From an uncultured Prevotellaceae bacterium (GTDB lineage: Bacteria > Bacteroidota > Bacteroidia > Bacteroidales > Bacteroidaceae): a stretch of DNA of 41,615 bases. Shown in pieces: positions 30,941-39,754 of this stretch (the stretch's first letter is position 1; the number at the start of each line of letters is the position of its first letter). The notes beneath the pieces were generated by a model that saw only the letters and a program-made list of their open reading frames with translations, searched no databases and was not told where the DNA came from. The stretch spans positions 1-41,615 of the forward strand of contig CALAEY010000003.1 of the NCBI GenBank assembly GCA_937891085.1, written 5' to 3'. The position numbers and the translations under genes were made by a program.

Positions 30941-32230
30941 TTATGACATTTTTTTGCCTGAAACCACTTCTTTTAAGGTCTCTTTACATAAATATCGCTG
31001 TGCCAAGGTCCTGATATCCTCTGCTGAGGTATCCTGAATGGCCAAGAAGAAATCTGTGAAATAGGTATCCGACAGATGGAGTGTATGGGCATATATCCAT
31101 GCATCTGCCCAAGAGATGGCTGATTCATAGCCACGACACAGGTCGCCTATCATATAGTTGCGCACCATTTCCAGTTCGTCACTTGGAACCAACTCCTGCT
31201 GCAGCAGATCTATCTCATGGTAGACCTCCGAAATGAGGGGTTCCACAAACTCTGGCGTCGTCTCAGCGGCTATCAGCAGCATGGGGGCGATAGGATAAGA
31301 AGATATTCCTGCAGAAATGCCATAGGTATAGCCCTTCTCCTCGCGGATGTTGGACATCAGCCTACATCCGAAGTAGCCTCCGAAGATGGTCAGCATCACA
31401 CGGAACTTCAGGAAGTCGGGATCATCACCATTCAACGTTACATTGCCCATGCGCACCGAACTTTGAGTGGCTTCTGGCAGTTCTATGAAGAAGCGCTTTT
31501 CTGGGGCAGTCTCCACCACGAAATCCTTATGCTTTGGATTCCCCTGTGGCTTGCCAAAGGACTCTGTGCCAAAGTGCTGACGCAGCATATCCAGATACTT
31601 GTCCGTCACTTTTCCAGACACGAACAGGGTGCAATTCTGCAAATGATAGTACGCCTCGAAGAAGTCTTTCAGCATAAGCGGATTCACGCGTCGGAAGTCC
31701 TCTTCCTCTGCAGACATACCAAAAGGATGATTAGGTCCATAGAGCGCCTTAGCGAAAGTCTTACGTGCCAGGACATCCGTCTTCTTCAAGCCTATGAAAT
31801 ACTGCTGCAAGTTATTGGCCACCAAGATATCCAACTCCTTCTGAGGGAATACGGGCTCTTTCAGCATAGACTCCACCACATCGAGGGTATAAGGCAGATA
31901 CTTCGTCAGCGAATAGAGGGTGACAAAGGCATGGGAAACAGACACTGACAGATCGAGCCAAGCTCCATAGAAGTCGAGTTTCTCTGCAATCTCTGCTGCT
32001 GTCATCGTGGAGGTTCCCTCACGCAGCATCCTATTGGTAAAAAGCGACTGCAATTTCTGTCCCTGATGCCACCTGCCAGCATCAAAGATGAAGTCGATGC
32101 GGACTATCTCCTTATCTCCTATATTCAGTACATTCACTGGTATCCCATTGGGGAACGTGAGGTGCTCAGGAGCTATGACATGAAACTCATCGAGCGTCTT
32201 TATCTCTGGTTGTAAACTCCTATCCAACAT
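30941..32230 (-). CDS. M16-family peptidase-like protein lacking the zinc site
   Basis: 429 residues with the two-domain M16 (pitrilysin-like) architecture: VRIDFIFDAGRWHQGQKLQSLF at 43-64, LDFYGAWLDLSVS, then GLKKTDVLARKTFAKALYGPNHPFG, and in the second half RMGNVTLNGDDPDFLKFRVMLTIFGGYFGCRLMSNIREEKGYTYGISA, the conserved R/Y region. The catalytic HxxEH is absent: the aligned residues 62-66 are S-L-F-T-N. It is thus the non-catalytic partner type, which normally pairs with an active M16 protein; none is encoded here. The start overlaps the HPPK-KdsB stop by 11 bases. No signal peptide, so cytoplasmic. Confidence 0.82.
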   Translation of the reverse strand: MLDRSLQPEIKTLDEFHVIAPEHLTFPNGIPVNVLNIGDKEIVRIDFIFDAGRWHQGQKLQSLFTNRMLREGTSTMTAAEIAEKLDFYGAWLDLSVSVSHAFVTLYSLTKYLPYTLDVVESMLKEPVFPQKELDILVANNLQQYFIGLKKTDVLARKTFAKALYGPNHPFGMSAEEEDFRRVNPLMLKDFFEAYYHLQNCTLFVSGKVTDKYLDMLRQHFGTESFGKPQGNPKHKDFVVETAPEKRFFIELPEATQSSVRMGNVTLNGDDPDFLKFRVMLTIFGGYFGCRLMSNIREEKGYTYGISAGISSYPIAPMLLIAAETTPEFVEPLISEVYHEIDLLQQELVPSDELEMVRNYMIGDLCRGYESAISWADAWIYAHTLHLSDTYFTDFFLAIQDTSAEDIRTLAQRYLCKETLKEVVSGKKMS

Positions 32231-33347
32231 GATTCTTCAAAAATTCTTCTGCCCGCTTAAGGTCGTCTGGCGTATCTATGCCGATAGTCTCCACATCCGT
32301 CATACCCACCTTGATGGTGTAGCCATTCTCCAACCAGCGCAGCTGTTCCAACGACTCTGCCAATTCCAGCGAAGACTGTGGCAGCGATGTGATCTCATCG
32401 AGCACCGTTCTCCGATAGGCGTAGAGTCCTATATGCTTATAATAGGTGTGATGCTTCAGCCACTCAGACGGTTCTATGCCACGCAGATAAGGGATTACGG
32501 AGCGACTGAAGTAGAGGGCATGTTGATCCTTGTCCAGCACCACCTTGGGCGAATTAGGATTCTGCAGCTGCTCTATCGATGCATCGGCGCCAAAGGGCTT
32601 CACCAACGTAGCTATCTGGGTGGCGGCATCATCAAAGCAATGTTTCACAGTCTCTATCTGCGATGGGTGGATGAATGGTTCGTCACCCTGAATATTTATC
32701 ACTACGTCGAAGTCGCCCCCCACTTTCATGGCAGCCTCACGACAACGATCCGTGCCACTACGATGGCTGGTGGAGGTCATCACCACCTTGCCTCCGAAAT
32801 TGCACACCACCTGGGCAATGCGCTCATCATCCGTAGCCACATAGGCATCATCTACACAGTTCACCACCTGTTCATACACCCGCTGAATCACAGGCTTTCC
32901 TCCCAAAATAGCCAAGGGCTTGGCTGGAAATCTGGTAGAAGCATAGCGGGCTGGTATCAATCCAAGAAACTTCATCGCATCCTTATTTAGTTCGGCAAGT
33001 CCTTCTCTGACGTAGGCACGCTTCAGGTCTTCTGCCTTGAACACCTCTGCCTCACTTGCCAATAAATCAATATCTATTTTTATCACCTCTCGTGCTTTGT
33101 CCTGAGGACTTCTTCCTATCTCGCGCTCTATCTGCTTCAGGCTGTCGATGAGCTGAACGGCCGACAATGTAGATGTGAACTGTGCCACTTGGTCGTAGAA
33201 GACCGACTGGTTGTGCAGTCCTAAGGGCATTGTCTTTACCAGCGTACTGTAGCGAATATCTGGAAAGAGGACATCAAGTGCTTGATGAGCCTTTGAGACA
33301 TTGATTTCCGGATCGGTATTGCTTCCTATCGAAATCTGATACCTCAT
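32220..33347 (-). CDS. kdsB: Fusion of HPPK-like domain and CMP-KDO synthetase
   Basis: 375 residues from ATG 33347 (MRYQISIGSN); the longer reading runs into the PBP gene and is rejected. Residues 1 to about 124 resemble 6-hydroxymethyl-dihydropterin pyrophosphokinase (FolK): SIGSN at 6-10, MPLGLHNQSVFYDQVAQF at 40-57, and DID at 92-94, but the usual GPRTLDLDI is divergent (KAREVIKIDIDLL). Residues 125-375 are a full KdsB beginning exactly at a Met (MKFLGLIPARYASTRFPAKPL), with NIQGDEPFI and the C-terminal GIDTPDDLKRAE. KdsB activates KDO with CTP for lipopolysaccharide. Whether the HPPK-like part is active, and whether Met125 is used as an internal start, is open. Lies between PBP1A and M16 genes. 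Confidence 0.85.
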   Translation of the reverse strand: MRYQISIGSNTDPEINVSKAHQALDVLFPDIRYSTLVKTMPLGLHNQSVFYDQVAQFTSTLSAVQLIDSLKQIEREIGRSPQDKAREVIKIDIDLLASEAEVFKAEDLKRAYVREGLAELNKDAMKFLGLIPARYASTRFPAKPLAILGGKPVIQRVYEQVVNCVDDAYVATDDERIAQVVCNFGGKVVMTSTSHRSGTDRCREAAMKVGGDFDVVINIQGDEPFIHPSQIETVKHCFDDAATQIATLVKPFGADASIEQLQNPNSPKVVLDKDQHALYFSRSVIPYLRGIEPSEWLKHHTYYKHIGLYAYRRTVLDEITSLPQSSLELAESLEQLRWLENGYTIKVGMTDVETIGIDTPDDLKRAEEFLKNHVG

Positions 33348-33363
33348 GGCTTCCTCAGCGCTA

Positions 33364-35691
33364 TCAATCGAAAATCTCGTCCAATCCAGCATTGCCCACA
33401 GGGGTCTCGCTGTCCTCCTCAGACTCGTCACGACAAGGGTCGAATCCGTCTGGGAACACGAAGCGGTCGTCCTGCGTATAACCAAGTTCTGGGTCGGCAA
33501 ACACCTTGTTCATGTACTTCGCCCAGATAGGCAATGCCATAGAGGCACCCTGACCATAGGCCATCGTGTCGAAGTGGATGTCACGGTCTTCGCCACCCAC
33601 CCAGCAGCCAGACACCAGTGTAGGCGTGAAACCCATGAACCAACCGTCTGAGTTGGAGTTTGTGGTACCAGTCTTGGCACCCATGTCGGCTGTGATATTG
33701 TAGCGTGAACGCACGCGTCCGCCCGTACCACCATTCACCACCGCACGGAGCATATCCAGCATCTTGTAGGCACTGCTCTGGCTGATCACCTCATTCATGT
33801 CTGGAGCGAAAGTCGCCAAGATGTTGCCATCGCTGTCCTCGATACGACTGACGAAGAGTGGCGCTATGCGTATGCCCTTGTTAGGGAAGGCGGTGTAGGC
33901 ACTCACCATCTCACCTACGGAGATCTCACACGGACCTAAGCAGAGTGATACGGTAGGATCTATCTCTTGGTTGCGGACACCAAAACTGTGTATCAGGCGC
34001 TTCAGGCTATATGGACTAAGCTTGCTCATCAAGTAAGCCGTGATCCAGTTGTCAGAGTTCTGCAAGCCCCATTTCACTGTCACCACCTCACCATAGCGGT
34101 TACGGCTGGCATTTCTTGGAGTCCAAGGCCGACCGTTCTCATCCAGCAAGGTATATTCCACGTGGCGCACGGGGTCGCATGGAGAGATGCCGCTTTCCAT
34201 CGCCAGCGTATAGAGGAATGGCTTGATGGTTGATCCCACCTGGCGGCGTCCCTGCATGGCCATGTCGTACTGGAAGTAGTGGAAGTTAGGACCGCCCACA
34301 TACGCCTTCACATGGCCGTTTCTTGGGTCCATCGACATGAATCCTGAGCGCAGGAAGTACTTATAGTAGCGGATAGAATCCATCGGAGTCATCACCGTGT
34401 CTATGGTACCGTCCCAAGTGAAGACAGACATCTCCTGAGGGGTATCGAACGCCTTGTTTATCTCTGCATCGGTAGCTCCGCCGTTCTTCATCACACGGTA
34501 GCGGTCAGACTGCTGCTTGGCACGGTTCAAGATACCGTCCACTTGCTCCTGAGAGAGGCGTGAGGTATAAGGTGCCGTCTTGCGTCCCTTCTTCTCCTTG
34601 AAGAACTCGGCCTGCAGCTCCTTCAGATGCTCCGTCATAGATTCCTCTGCATAGCGCTGCATGCGTGAATCAATGGTAGAGAACACCTTCAGACCATCGG
34701 TATAGAGATTATACTTAGAACCATCTTTCTTCACATTCTTTTCGCACCAACCATAGAGCGGATTGGTTTCCCAGTTCAGGGAGTCCTCGTAGTACTGCTG
34801 AGCCTGCCAAGCCCTGTAGTTGGCCTTGTCTGGCTTCTTGGCAGAGAGCACGCCACGCAGATACTCACGGAAGTAAGGTGCCAAGCCTTCCTTGTGATCC
34901 ACCCGATTGTAGTGCAGCGTCAGAGGCAAGGCCTGCAGGGAGTCGCACTGGGCAGACGTGAGGTATCCAGCCTTCTCCATCTGGCTCAGCACCACGTTCC
35001 TGCGTCCGCGAGAGCGCTCGTTGAAGCGCAGTGGATTGTAGAGCGATGGGTTCTTACACATGCCCACCAGCGTGGCAGCCTCCTCAGGCTTTAGCTCCGA
35101 AGGCTCACAGCCGAAGTAGGTATAGGCGGCCGTCTTGATGCCCACGGCATTGTTCAGGAAATCGAACTTATTCAGATACATCGTCAGGATCTCTTCCTTG
35201 GTGTAGTAGCGCTCCAGATTCACGGCTATCACCCACTCTATCGGCTTCTGCATCAAGCGCTCCAAGGTGTTCTCTGCACTCGGAGAATAGAGCTGCTTGG
35301 AGAGCTGCTGAGTGATAGTACTACCGCCACCTGCATTCTTCTGCATCAAGATACCACGCTTCAGGATGGCGCGAAACAGACCTATGGCATCGATACCAGA
35401 GTGGCTGGTGAAGCGGGCATCCTCCGTAGAGATGAGCGCCTTCACCAAGTCGGGTGAAAGCTCCCTATAGCCCACATACACGCGGTTTTCCTTGCTCAGT
35501 GAGTAGGTACCCAGCACTTCGCCGTCGCTGGAGAATACCTGCGTAGCGAACTTATAGTCGGGGTTTTCCAAGTCTTCCACTGGAGGCATGTAGCCTATCC
35601 ATCCCTTGGCAATGGCCACAAATACACCTACAAATACCAGAAAGCCAATTATCAATAAAGCCCAGAGGGCAGCAATAATCTTCTTAATCAT
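33364..35691 (-). CDS. mrcA: Class A penicillin-binding protein 1A
   Basis: Bifunctional peptidoglycan synthase, anchored in the inner membrane by one helix (residues 5-28). 775 residues. The glycosyltransferase domain has E90 in STEDARFTSHSGID, GGSTITQQLSKQL (122-134), RLMQKPIEW and EILTMYLNKFDF. The transpeptidase domain has the nucleophile S487 in GSTIKPF, an SxN motif S-D-N (within QNSDNWITAYLMS) and KTGTTNSNSDGWF near the end. First gene of an operon with HPPK-KdsB and the M16-like gene; promoter box at 35718-35725. The C-terminal tail is acidic and disordered. Confidence 0.95.
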   Translation of the reverse strand: MIKKIIAALWALLIIGFLVFVGVFVAIAKGWIGYMPPVEDLENPDYKFATQVFSSDGEVLGTYSLSKENRVYVGYRELSPDLVKALISTEDARFTSHSGIDAIGLFRAILKRGILMQKNAGGGSTITQQLSKQLYSPSAENTLERLMQKPIEWVIAVNLERYYTKEEILTMYLNKFDFLNNAVGIKTAAYTYFGCEPSELKPEEAATLVGMCKNPSLYNPLRFNERSRGRRNVVLSQMEKAGYLTSAQCDSLQALPLTLHYNRVDHKEGLAPYFREYLRGVLSAKKPDKANYRAWQAQQYYEDSLNWETNPLYGWCEKNVKKDGSKYNLYTDGLKVFSTIDSRMQRYAEESMTEHLKELQAEFFKEKKGRKTAPYTSRLSQEQVDGILNRAKQQSDRYRVMKNGGATDAEINKAFDTPQEMSVFTWDGTIDTVMTPMDSIRYYKYFLRSGFMSMDPRNGHVKAYVGGPNFHYFQYDMAMQGRRQVGSTIKPFLYTLAMESGISPCDPVRHVEYTLLDENGRPWTPRNASRNRYGEVVTVKWGLQNSDNWITAYLMSKLSPYSLKRLIHSFGVRNQEIDPTVSLCLGPCEISVGEMVSAYTAFPNKGIRIAPLFVSRIEDSDGNILATFAPDMNEVISQSSAYKMLDMLRAVVNGGTGGRVRSRYNITADMGAKTGTTNSNSDGWFMGFTPTLVSGCWVGGEDRDIHFDTMAYGQGASMALPIWAKYMNKVFADPELGYTQDDRFVFPDGFDPCRDESEEDSETPVGNAGLDEIFD

Positions 35692-35717
35692 CTTTTACTT
35701 AAAGTTAATACGTGGTG

Positions 35718-35725
35718 CAAAGTTA
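35718..35725 (-). promoter_or_regulatory. Promoter -7 box of the PBP1A operon
   Basis: Minus-strand TAACTTTG fits TAnnTTTG, 27 bases before the ATG. Confidence 0.6.
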
Positions 35726-35790
35726 GGGAATTATTACCAATCTAAGCACTTTTTCTCTGCTAAATATTGTTGCAAGATGAATTATTATTG

Positions 35791-35798
35791 TAATTTTG
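35791..35798 (+). promoter_or_regulatory. Promoter -7 box of the GH109-like gene
   Basis: TAATTTTG fits TAnnTTTG; TTGT lies 20 bases upstream at 35767-35770. The ATG follows 33 bases later. Confidence 0.55.
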
Positions 35799-35830
35799 TG
35801 CTTTGAAAGATAAATTTAAACTTACAGATT

Positions 35831-37237
35831 ATGTGGAGAAACATTGTTTTTACTGCGACATTGTGCCTGACCCTCGTGGGTTGTGCCAATAAGAATACCG
35901 AGGAAAAAGACCTCTATGCACCTATCAAAGTGGAAGTTCCACAGCGTCCAGAAGGCCAAGAAGACATGCTGGCTTTCCGTGCACCAGCCATCGACACCGT
36001 GCGTGTGGGATTCGTAGGACTGGGCATGCGTGGCCCTGGAGCCGTAGAGCGATTCACCCATATCCCTGGCACCAAGATCGTGGCGCTGTGCGACGTGCTG
36101 CCTGAGAACGTAGAGGGCTGTCAGGAGATTCTCCGTAAGGCCGGACTCCCAGAGGCGGCTGCCTACAGCGGCGATACGGAGGTTTACAAGCAGCTCTGCG
36201 AGCGTGACGATATCGACTTGGTGTATATCGCTACCGACTGGATCCACCATACGCCTATCGCTGTCTATGCCATGGAGCATGGCAAGCACACAGCCATCGA
36301 GGTGCCTTCTGCCACCTCACTCGATGAGATCTGGCAGCTCATCAACACCTCTGAGCGCACGCGTAAGCACTGCATCCAGCTGGAGAATTGCTGCTACGAC
36401 TTCTTCGAGCTTTCTACGCTGGCTATGGCGCAGCAGGGGATCTTCGGAGAGGTGCTGCACATGGAGGGTGCCTATCTGCATAACCTCGACCCATACTGGG
36501 GTGAGTACTGGAACAACTGGCGCATGGACTTCAACCGCCTGCATCGTGGCGATGTGTATCCTACGCATGGCTTCGGTCCTATCTGCCAGGTGCTCAACAT
36601 CCATCGCGGCGACCAACTGCAGACGCTCGTAGCTATGGATACGAAGGCTGTGAACGGCCCAGCCTACATCAAAAAGACCACAGGTGAGGACGTGACCGAT
36701 TTCCAGAACGGCGATGAGACCTCTACCCTTATCAAGACCGCTCAGGGCAAGACCATCCTCATAGAGCATGGCGTGATGACTCCACGTCCTTATAGCCGCA
36801 TGTATCAGGTGGTGGGCACCAAGGGCTTCGCTGCCAAGTATCCTACCCAGCAGCTCTGCCTGCTCCCTGAGATGGTACCTGCCGACCTGCTGCCAAAAGA
36901 CATTAAGAATAATTCAGAATTCATCGCTACTAAAGAACTTCAGGATGCTCTGACCGAGCGCTACCCTAACCCTATCCTCACCAAGGATCTGGAAGAGACG
37001 GCCAAGGAGGTGGGCGGTCATGGTGGCATGGATTTCATCATGGACTATCGTCTGGTGTACTGCCTGCGCAACGGTTTGCCACTCGACATGGATGTTTACG
37101 ACCTCGCAGAGTGGTGTGCCGTGAGCGAGCTTTCTCGCATCTCTCTGGAGAACCACAGTGCCCCTGTAGAATATCCTGATTTCACCCGTGGCGGCCAAGA
37201 CAAGATCAAGGGCTTCAGCTACGCATTTAAACATTAA
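35831..37237 (+). CDS. GH109-like NAD-dependent glycosidase lipoprotein
   Basis: 468 residues. Lipobox LVGC puts the lipidated Cys at residue 18. NAD-binding motif VGFVGLGMRGPG at 59-70 (Gfo/Idh/MocA fold). The rest carries GH109 traits: EVPSATSLDEIWQL, ENCCYDFFEL, YLHNLDPYW followed by WR, THGFGPICQVL and GHGGMDFIMDYR. GH109 enzymes were described as alpha-N-acetylgalactosaminidases that cleave through a transient NAD oxidation. Substrate here is inference; other anomers or hexosamines are possible. The final codons and stop fall in a CATTAAA heptamer string. A sugar-kinase gene follows 31 bases later, suggesting sugar release plus salvage. Confidence 0.82.
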   Translation: MWRNIVFTATLCLTLVGCANKNTEEKDLYAPIKVEVPQRPEGQEDMLAFRAPAIDTVRVGFVGLGMRGPGAVERFTHIPGTKIVALCDVLPENVEGCQEILRKAGLPEAAAYSGDTEVYKQLCERDDIDLVYIATDWIHHTPIAVYAMEHGKHTAIEVPSATSLDEIWQLINTSERTRKHCIQLENCCYDFFELSTLAMAQQGIFGEVLHMEGAYLHNLDPYWGEYWNNWRMDFNRLHRGDVYPTHGFGPICQVLNIHRGDQLQTLVAMDTKAVNGPAYIKKTTGEDVTDFQNGDETSTLIKTAQGKTILIEHGVMTPRPYSRMYQVVGTKGFAAKYPTQQLCLLPEMVPADLLPKDIKNNSEFIATKELQDALTERYPNPILTKDLEETAKEVGGHGGMDFIMDYRLVYCLRNGLPLDMDVYDLAEWCAVSELSRISLENHSAPVEYPDFTRGGQDKIKGFSYAFKH

Positions 37238-37262
37238 ACATTAAACGTTAAACATTAAACAT
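37226..37262. repeat. CATTAAA heptamer array between GH109-like and kinase genes
   Basis: Five copies of C[A/G]TT(A)AA in a 7-base period, covering the stop codon of the upstream gene. Same unit as at 13861-13917. Confidence 0.7.
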
Positions 37263-37268
37263 TTTGAT

Positions 37269-38336
37269 ATGGGAGCAGAGATAGTTGGTCATTTCCAGAT
37301 AGAAGGTACAGTAGCGAAGGTAGAGCCACTGGGCAACGGCCTCATCAATGATACCTACAAAGTCACTACTACAGAGGCAGATAAGCCCGACTATGTGCTC
37401 CAACGCATCAACCATGCCATCTTCCAAGACGTGGATCTGCTGCAGCACAATATCGAGGTGGTCACAGCCCACATCCGTAGGAAACTCATAGAGAGCGGCA
37501 CCTCCGACATCGATCGCAAGGTGCTGCGCTTCATCCCTGCAGAGAGCGGAAAGACCTACTATTTCGATGGCACCAACTACTGGCGCATGATGGTCTTCAT
37601 TCCCCGTGCCCAGACCTTCGAGACGGTGAATGCGGCCTACTCCTACGATGCTGGCAAAGCCTTCGGACACTTCCAAGCCATGCTGGCCGACCTGCCCGAG
37701 ACGCTGGGCGAAACCATCCCCAACTTCCACAACATGGAGTTCCGCCTCCAGCAGTTGCACGAAGCAATGCAGGCCGATGCCGCAGGGCGTGTGAAGGACA
37801 TGGGCTACTACCTCGACGAGCTGGAGAAACGCGCCTCCTACATGTGCCAGGCAGAGCGGCTCTACCGCGAGGGGAAGCTCCCCAAGCGCATCTGCCACTG
37901 CGACACCAAGGTGAACAATATGATGTTTGATGAAAACGGCGAGGTGCTTTGTGTCATTGACCTCGACACCGTGATGCCCAGCTTCATCTTCTCCGACTAT
38001 GGCGACTTTCTGCGCACCGCTGCCAATACCGCTGAAGAAGACGAGCCCGACCTGCAGAAAATCGGCTTCAACACAGAGATCTACGAGGCTTTCACCCACG
38101 GCTATCTGGAGAGTGCCAGCACCTTCCTCACGCCCTTGGAGAAAGACCTCCTACCCTATGCTGTGGCCCTCTTCCCCTACATGCAGTGCGTCCGCTTCCT
38201 GGCCGACTATCTCAATGGTGACACCTACTACAAGATCCGTTACCCCGAGCACAATCTGGTCAGAACCCGTGCCCAGTTCCGATTGCTGCAGTGTGTTGAA
38301 GAAAAACTACTTATCTGCAGGATAGACCACCCCTAG
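37269..38336 (+). CDS. Aminoglycoside-phosphotransferase-fold sugar kinase (N-acetylhexosamine 1-kinase-like)
   Basis: 355 residues, cytoplasmic, eukaryotic-kinase-like fold. Nucleotide loop GNGLINDTYKV at 22-32, catalytic loop HCDTKVNN at 210-217 (D212, N217) and metal-binding DLD at 231-233. It resembles NahK-type kinases that phosphorylate GalNAc or GlcNAc at C1 for salvage. The pairing with the GH109-like gene supports an N-acetylhexosamine substrate, but choline or ethanolamine-type kinases share the fold. The last 30 bases overlap the 3' end of the convergent oxidoreductase gene. Second gene of a two-gene operon. Confidence 0.75.
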   Translation: MGAEIVGHFQIEGTVAKVEPLGNGLINDTYKVTTTEADKPDYVLQRINHAIFQDVDLLQHNIEVVTAHIRRKLIESGTSDIDRKVLRFIPAESGKTYYFDGTNYWRMMVFIPRAQTFETVNAAYSYDAGKAFGHFQAMLADLPETLGETIPNFHNMEFRLQQLHEAMQADAAGRVKDMGYYLDELEKRASYMCQAERLYREGKLPKRICHCDTKVNNMMFDENGEVLCVIDLDTVMPSFIFSDYGDFLRTAANTAEEDEPDLQKIGFNTEIYEAFTHGYLESASTFLTPLEKDLLPYAVALFPYMQCVRFLADYLNGDTYYKIRYPEHNLVRTRAQFRLLQCVEEKLLICRIDHP

Positions 38337-39320
38337 CTGCCTTCGTACCTCATCGATAATCTGAAGGGTGGTGAGGGATGCGAAGTGTGTATTGATGGTG
38401 CTCTCACGCTGACCTGTAAGGACGAGGTTGATAAACTCCTCTATCTCGTAGAAATACTCATCATGCGTCAGAGGCACGCCAATCTCCTCACGAACAGCAG
38501 CTGGTCCCCTACCCGACATGGCTGCCTGACGAGGCAGATAGGTAACTTGGTGAGCCACATGAATCTGGTCTATCAGCAGGTTTCCTTCCTCACCCTCTAT
38601 CTCAGTAGGAAGGTTGGAGTTGGCTATCTTGGAGTAGAGCACCGTAGCATTCAGTCCATCGTACTCCAAATTGACAGCCCCCTGCCCATCGACTCCAGTA
38701 GAAAGCTTCACCCCCAAGGCACTGATGCGCTTAGGCGCTCCAAGCAACACTACCATGGGATAGATGGTATAGATACCTATATCCATCATGGCACCATTCG
38801 ACAGCTCTGGCTTGAAGGCATTGAGCACCACACCTTCCTTAAGCTTATCATATCTAGAGGAATACTGGCAATAGCTGGCAAAATATCTTCTCAAAGTGCC
38901 AAGCTTAGGCAGATGCTCCATCACCATGCGGAAGTTAGGATTCAGCGTACTGATCATGGCTTCCATGAGGGTGACACCATATTTCTCAGAAGCCTCAATC
39001 ATGGCCTGTGCCTCACGAGCATTGCTGGCCAAGGGCTTCTCACAGAGCACATGCTTGCCATGACTCATGCAGAGAATGGCCTGCTCGCAGTGCTTATAGT
39101 TGGGCGAAGCAATATACACTGCATCTATCAAATCGCTGGAAGCCATCTGCTCCAGGTCTGTGAAGGTATGGGGAATGCCATGCTTCAGTGCAAACTCGTC
39201 CGCCTTCTCCTGAGTTCGTGAATAAAGCGCAACAGCCTCATAGCGAGGATCTTGACAGGCCCCCATGAGCACCCACTCTGATATTTTACTGGTACCAACG
39301 ATTCCAAATCTTACTTTCAT
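38307..39320 (-). CDS. Gfo/Idh/MocA-family oxidoreductase
   Basis: 337 residues, cytoplasmic. NAD(P)-binding FGIVGTSKISEWVL at 5-18, the EKP motif in HVLCEKPLASNAREA near 89-103, and MMDIGIYTIYP in the second domain. The pattern resembles dimeric dihydrodiol/1,5-anhydrofructose/xylose dehydrogenase relatives. Substrate is not determinable. The third gene in line after the esterase and yccF; the 52-base gap before it consists of TTGCAT-type repeats. Its 3' end overlaps the convergent kinase by 30 bases. Confidence 0.85.
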   Translation of the reverse strand: MKVRFGIVGTSKISEWVLMGACQDPRYEAVALYSRTQEKADEFALKHGIPHTFTDLEQMASSDLIDAVYIASPNYKHCEQAILCMSHGKHVLCEKPLASNAREAQAMIEASEKYGVTLMEAMISTLNPNFRMVMEHLPKLGTLRRYFASYCQYSSRYDKLKEGVVLNAFKPELSNGAMMDIGIYTIYPMVVLLGAPKRISALGVKLSTGVDGQGAVNLEYDGLNATVLYSKIANSNLPTEIEGEEGNLLIDQIHVAHQVTYLPRQAAMSGRGPAAVREEIGVPLTHDEYFYEIEEFINLVLTGQRESTINTHFASLTTLQIIDEVRRQLGVVYPADK

Positions 39321-39333
39321 TTAAATCACATTA

Positions 39334-39372
39334 TTAAATTTTTGCATTCTTGCATCTTTGCATACTTGCATC
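39334..39372. repeat. TTGCAT-type short repeat string
   Basis: Four copies of TTGCAT with 1-3 base separators in the gap between yccF and the oxidoreductase gene. Confidence 0.55.
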
Positions 39373-39747
39373 TTACTTAGTAATGATTTCCCTTCCGAAG
39401 GGATGCAATGCCAAGCCAGCCAACTTGAAGTGCTGGTTGCCGAAAGGAATGCCTATGATGGTGATGTAAAGCAGCAGTCCGAAAAGGATATGAATGAGCC
39501 AAATCCAGATGCCTGCTACGAAAAACCACAAGACATTCATCGCGGTGTTGAGACATCCCCAAGAATTGTCTACCTTGACAACCTTGGAGCCAAAAGGCCA
39601 GAGCATCAAAACACCAAGCTTCAGCGTCTGCAAGCCGAAGGGGATGCCGATGATAGTAATCATCAGCGCCAAGCTCCCCGTCAGATAGCCAATGGCCGAC
39701 TCGAAACCTCCGAAGATAAGCCAGATAATGTTTCCTAAAAATTTCAT
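39373..39747 (-). CDS. yccF: YccF-family inner-membrane protein
   Basis: 124 residues made of two copies of the YccF domain. Each contains the ITIIGIPFG motif (31-39 and about 95-103) preceded by a hydrophobic helix and followed by LKLGVLMLWPFG or FKLAGLALHPFG. About four membrane segments. Function unknown. It begins 7 bases after the esterase gene, so the two are cotranscribed. Confidence 0.9.
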   Translation of the reverse strand: MKFLGNIIWLIFGGFESAIGYLTGSLALMITIIGIPFGLQTLKLGVLMLWPFGSKVVKVDNSWGCLNTAMNVLWFFVAGIWIWLIHILFGLLLYITIIGIPFGNQHFKLAGLALHPFGREIITK

Positions 39748-39754
39748 AGCTACT

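Noticed and set aside
33348..33500. N-terminal extension of the HPPK-KdsB protein
   Set aside because: It overlaps the PBP1A coding region in another frame and adds no recognisable sequence; MRYQISIGSN is the natural HPPK-like start.
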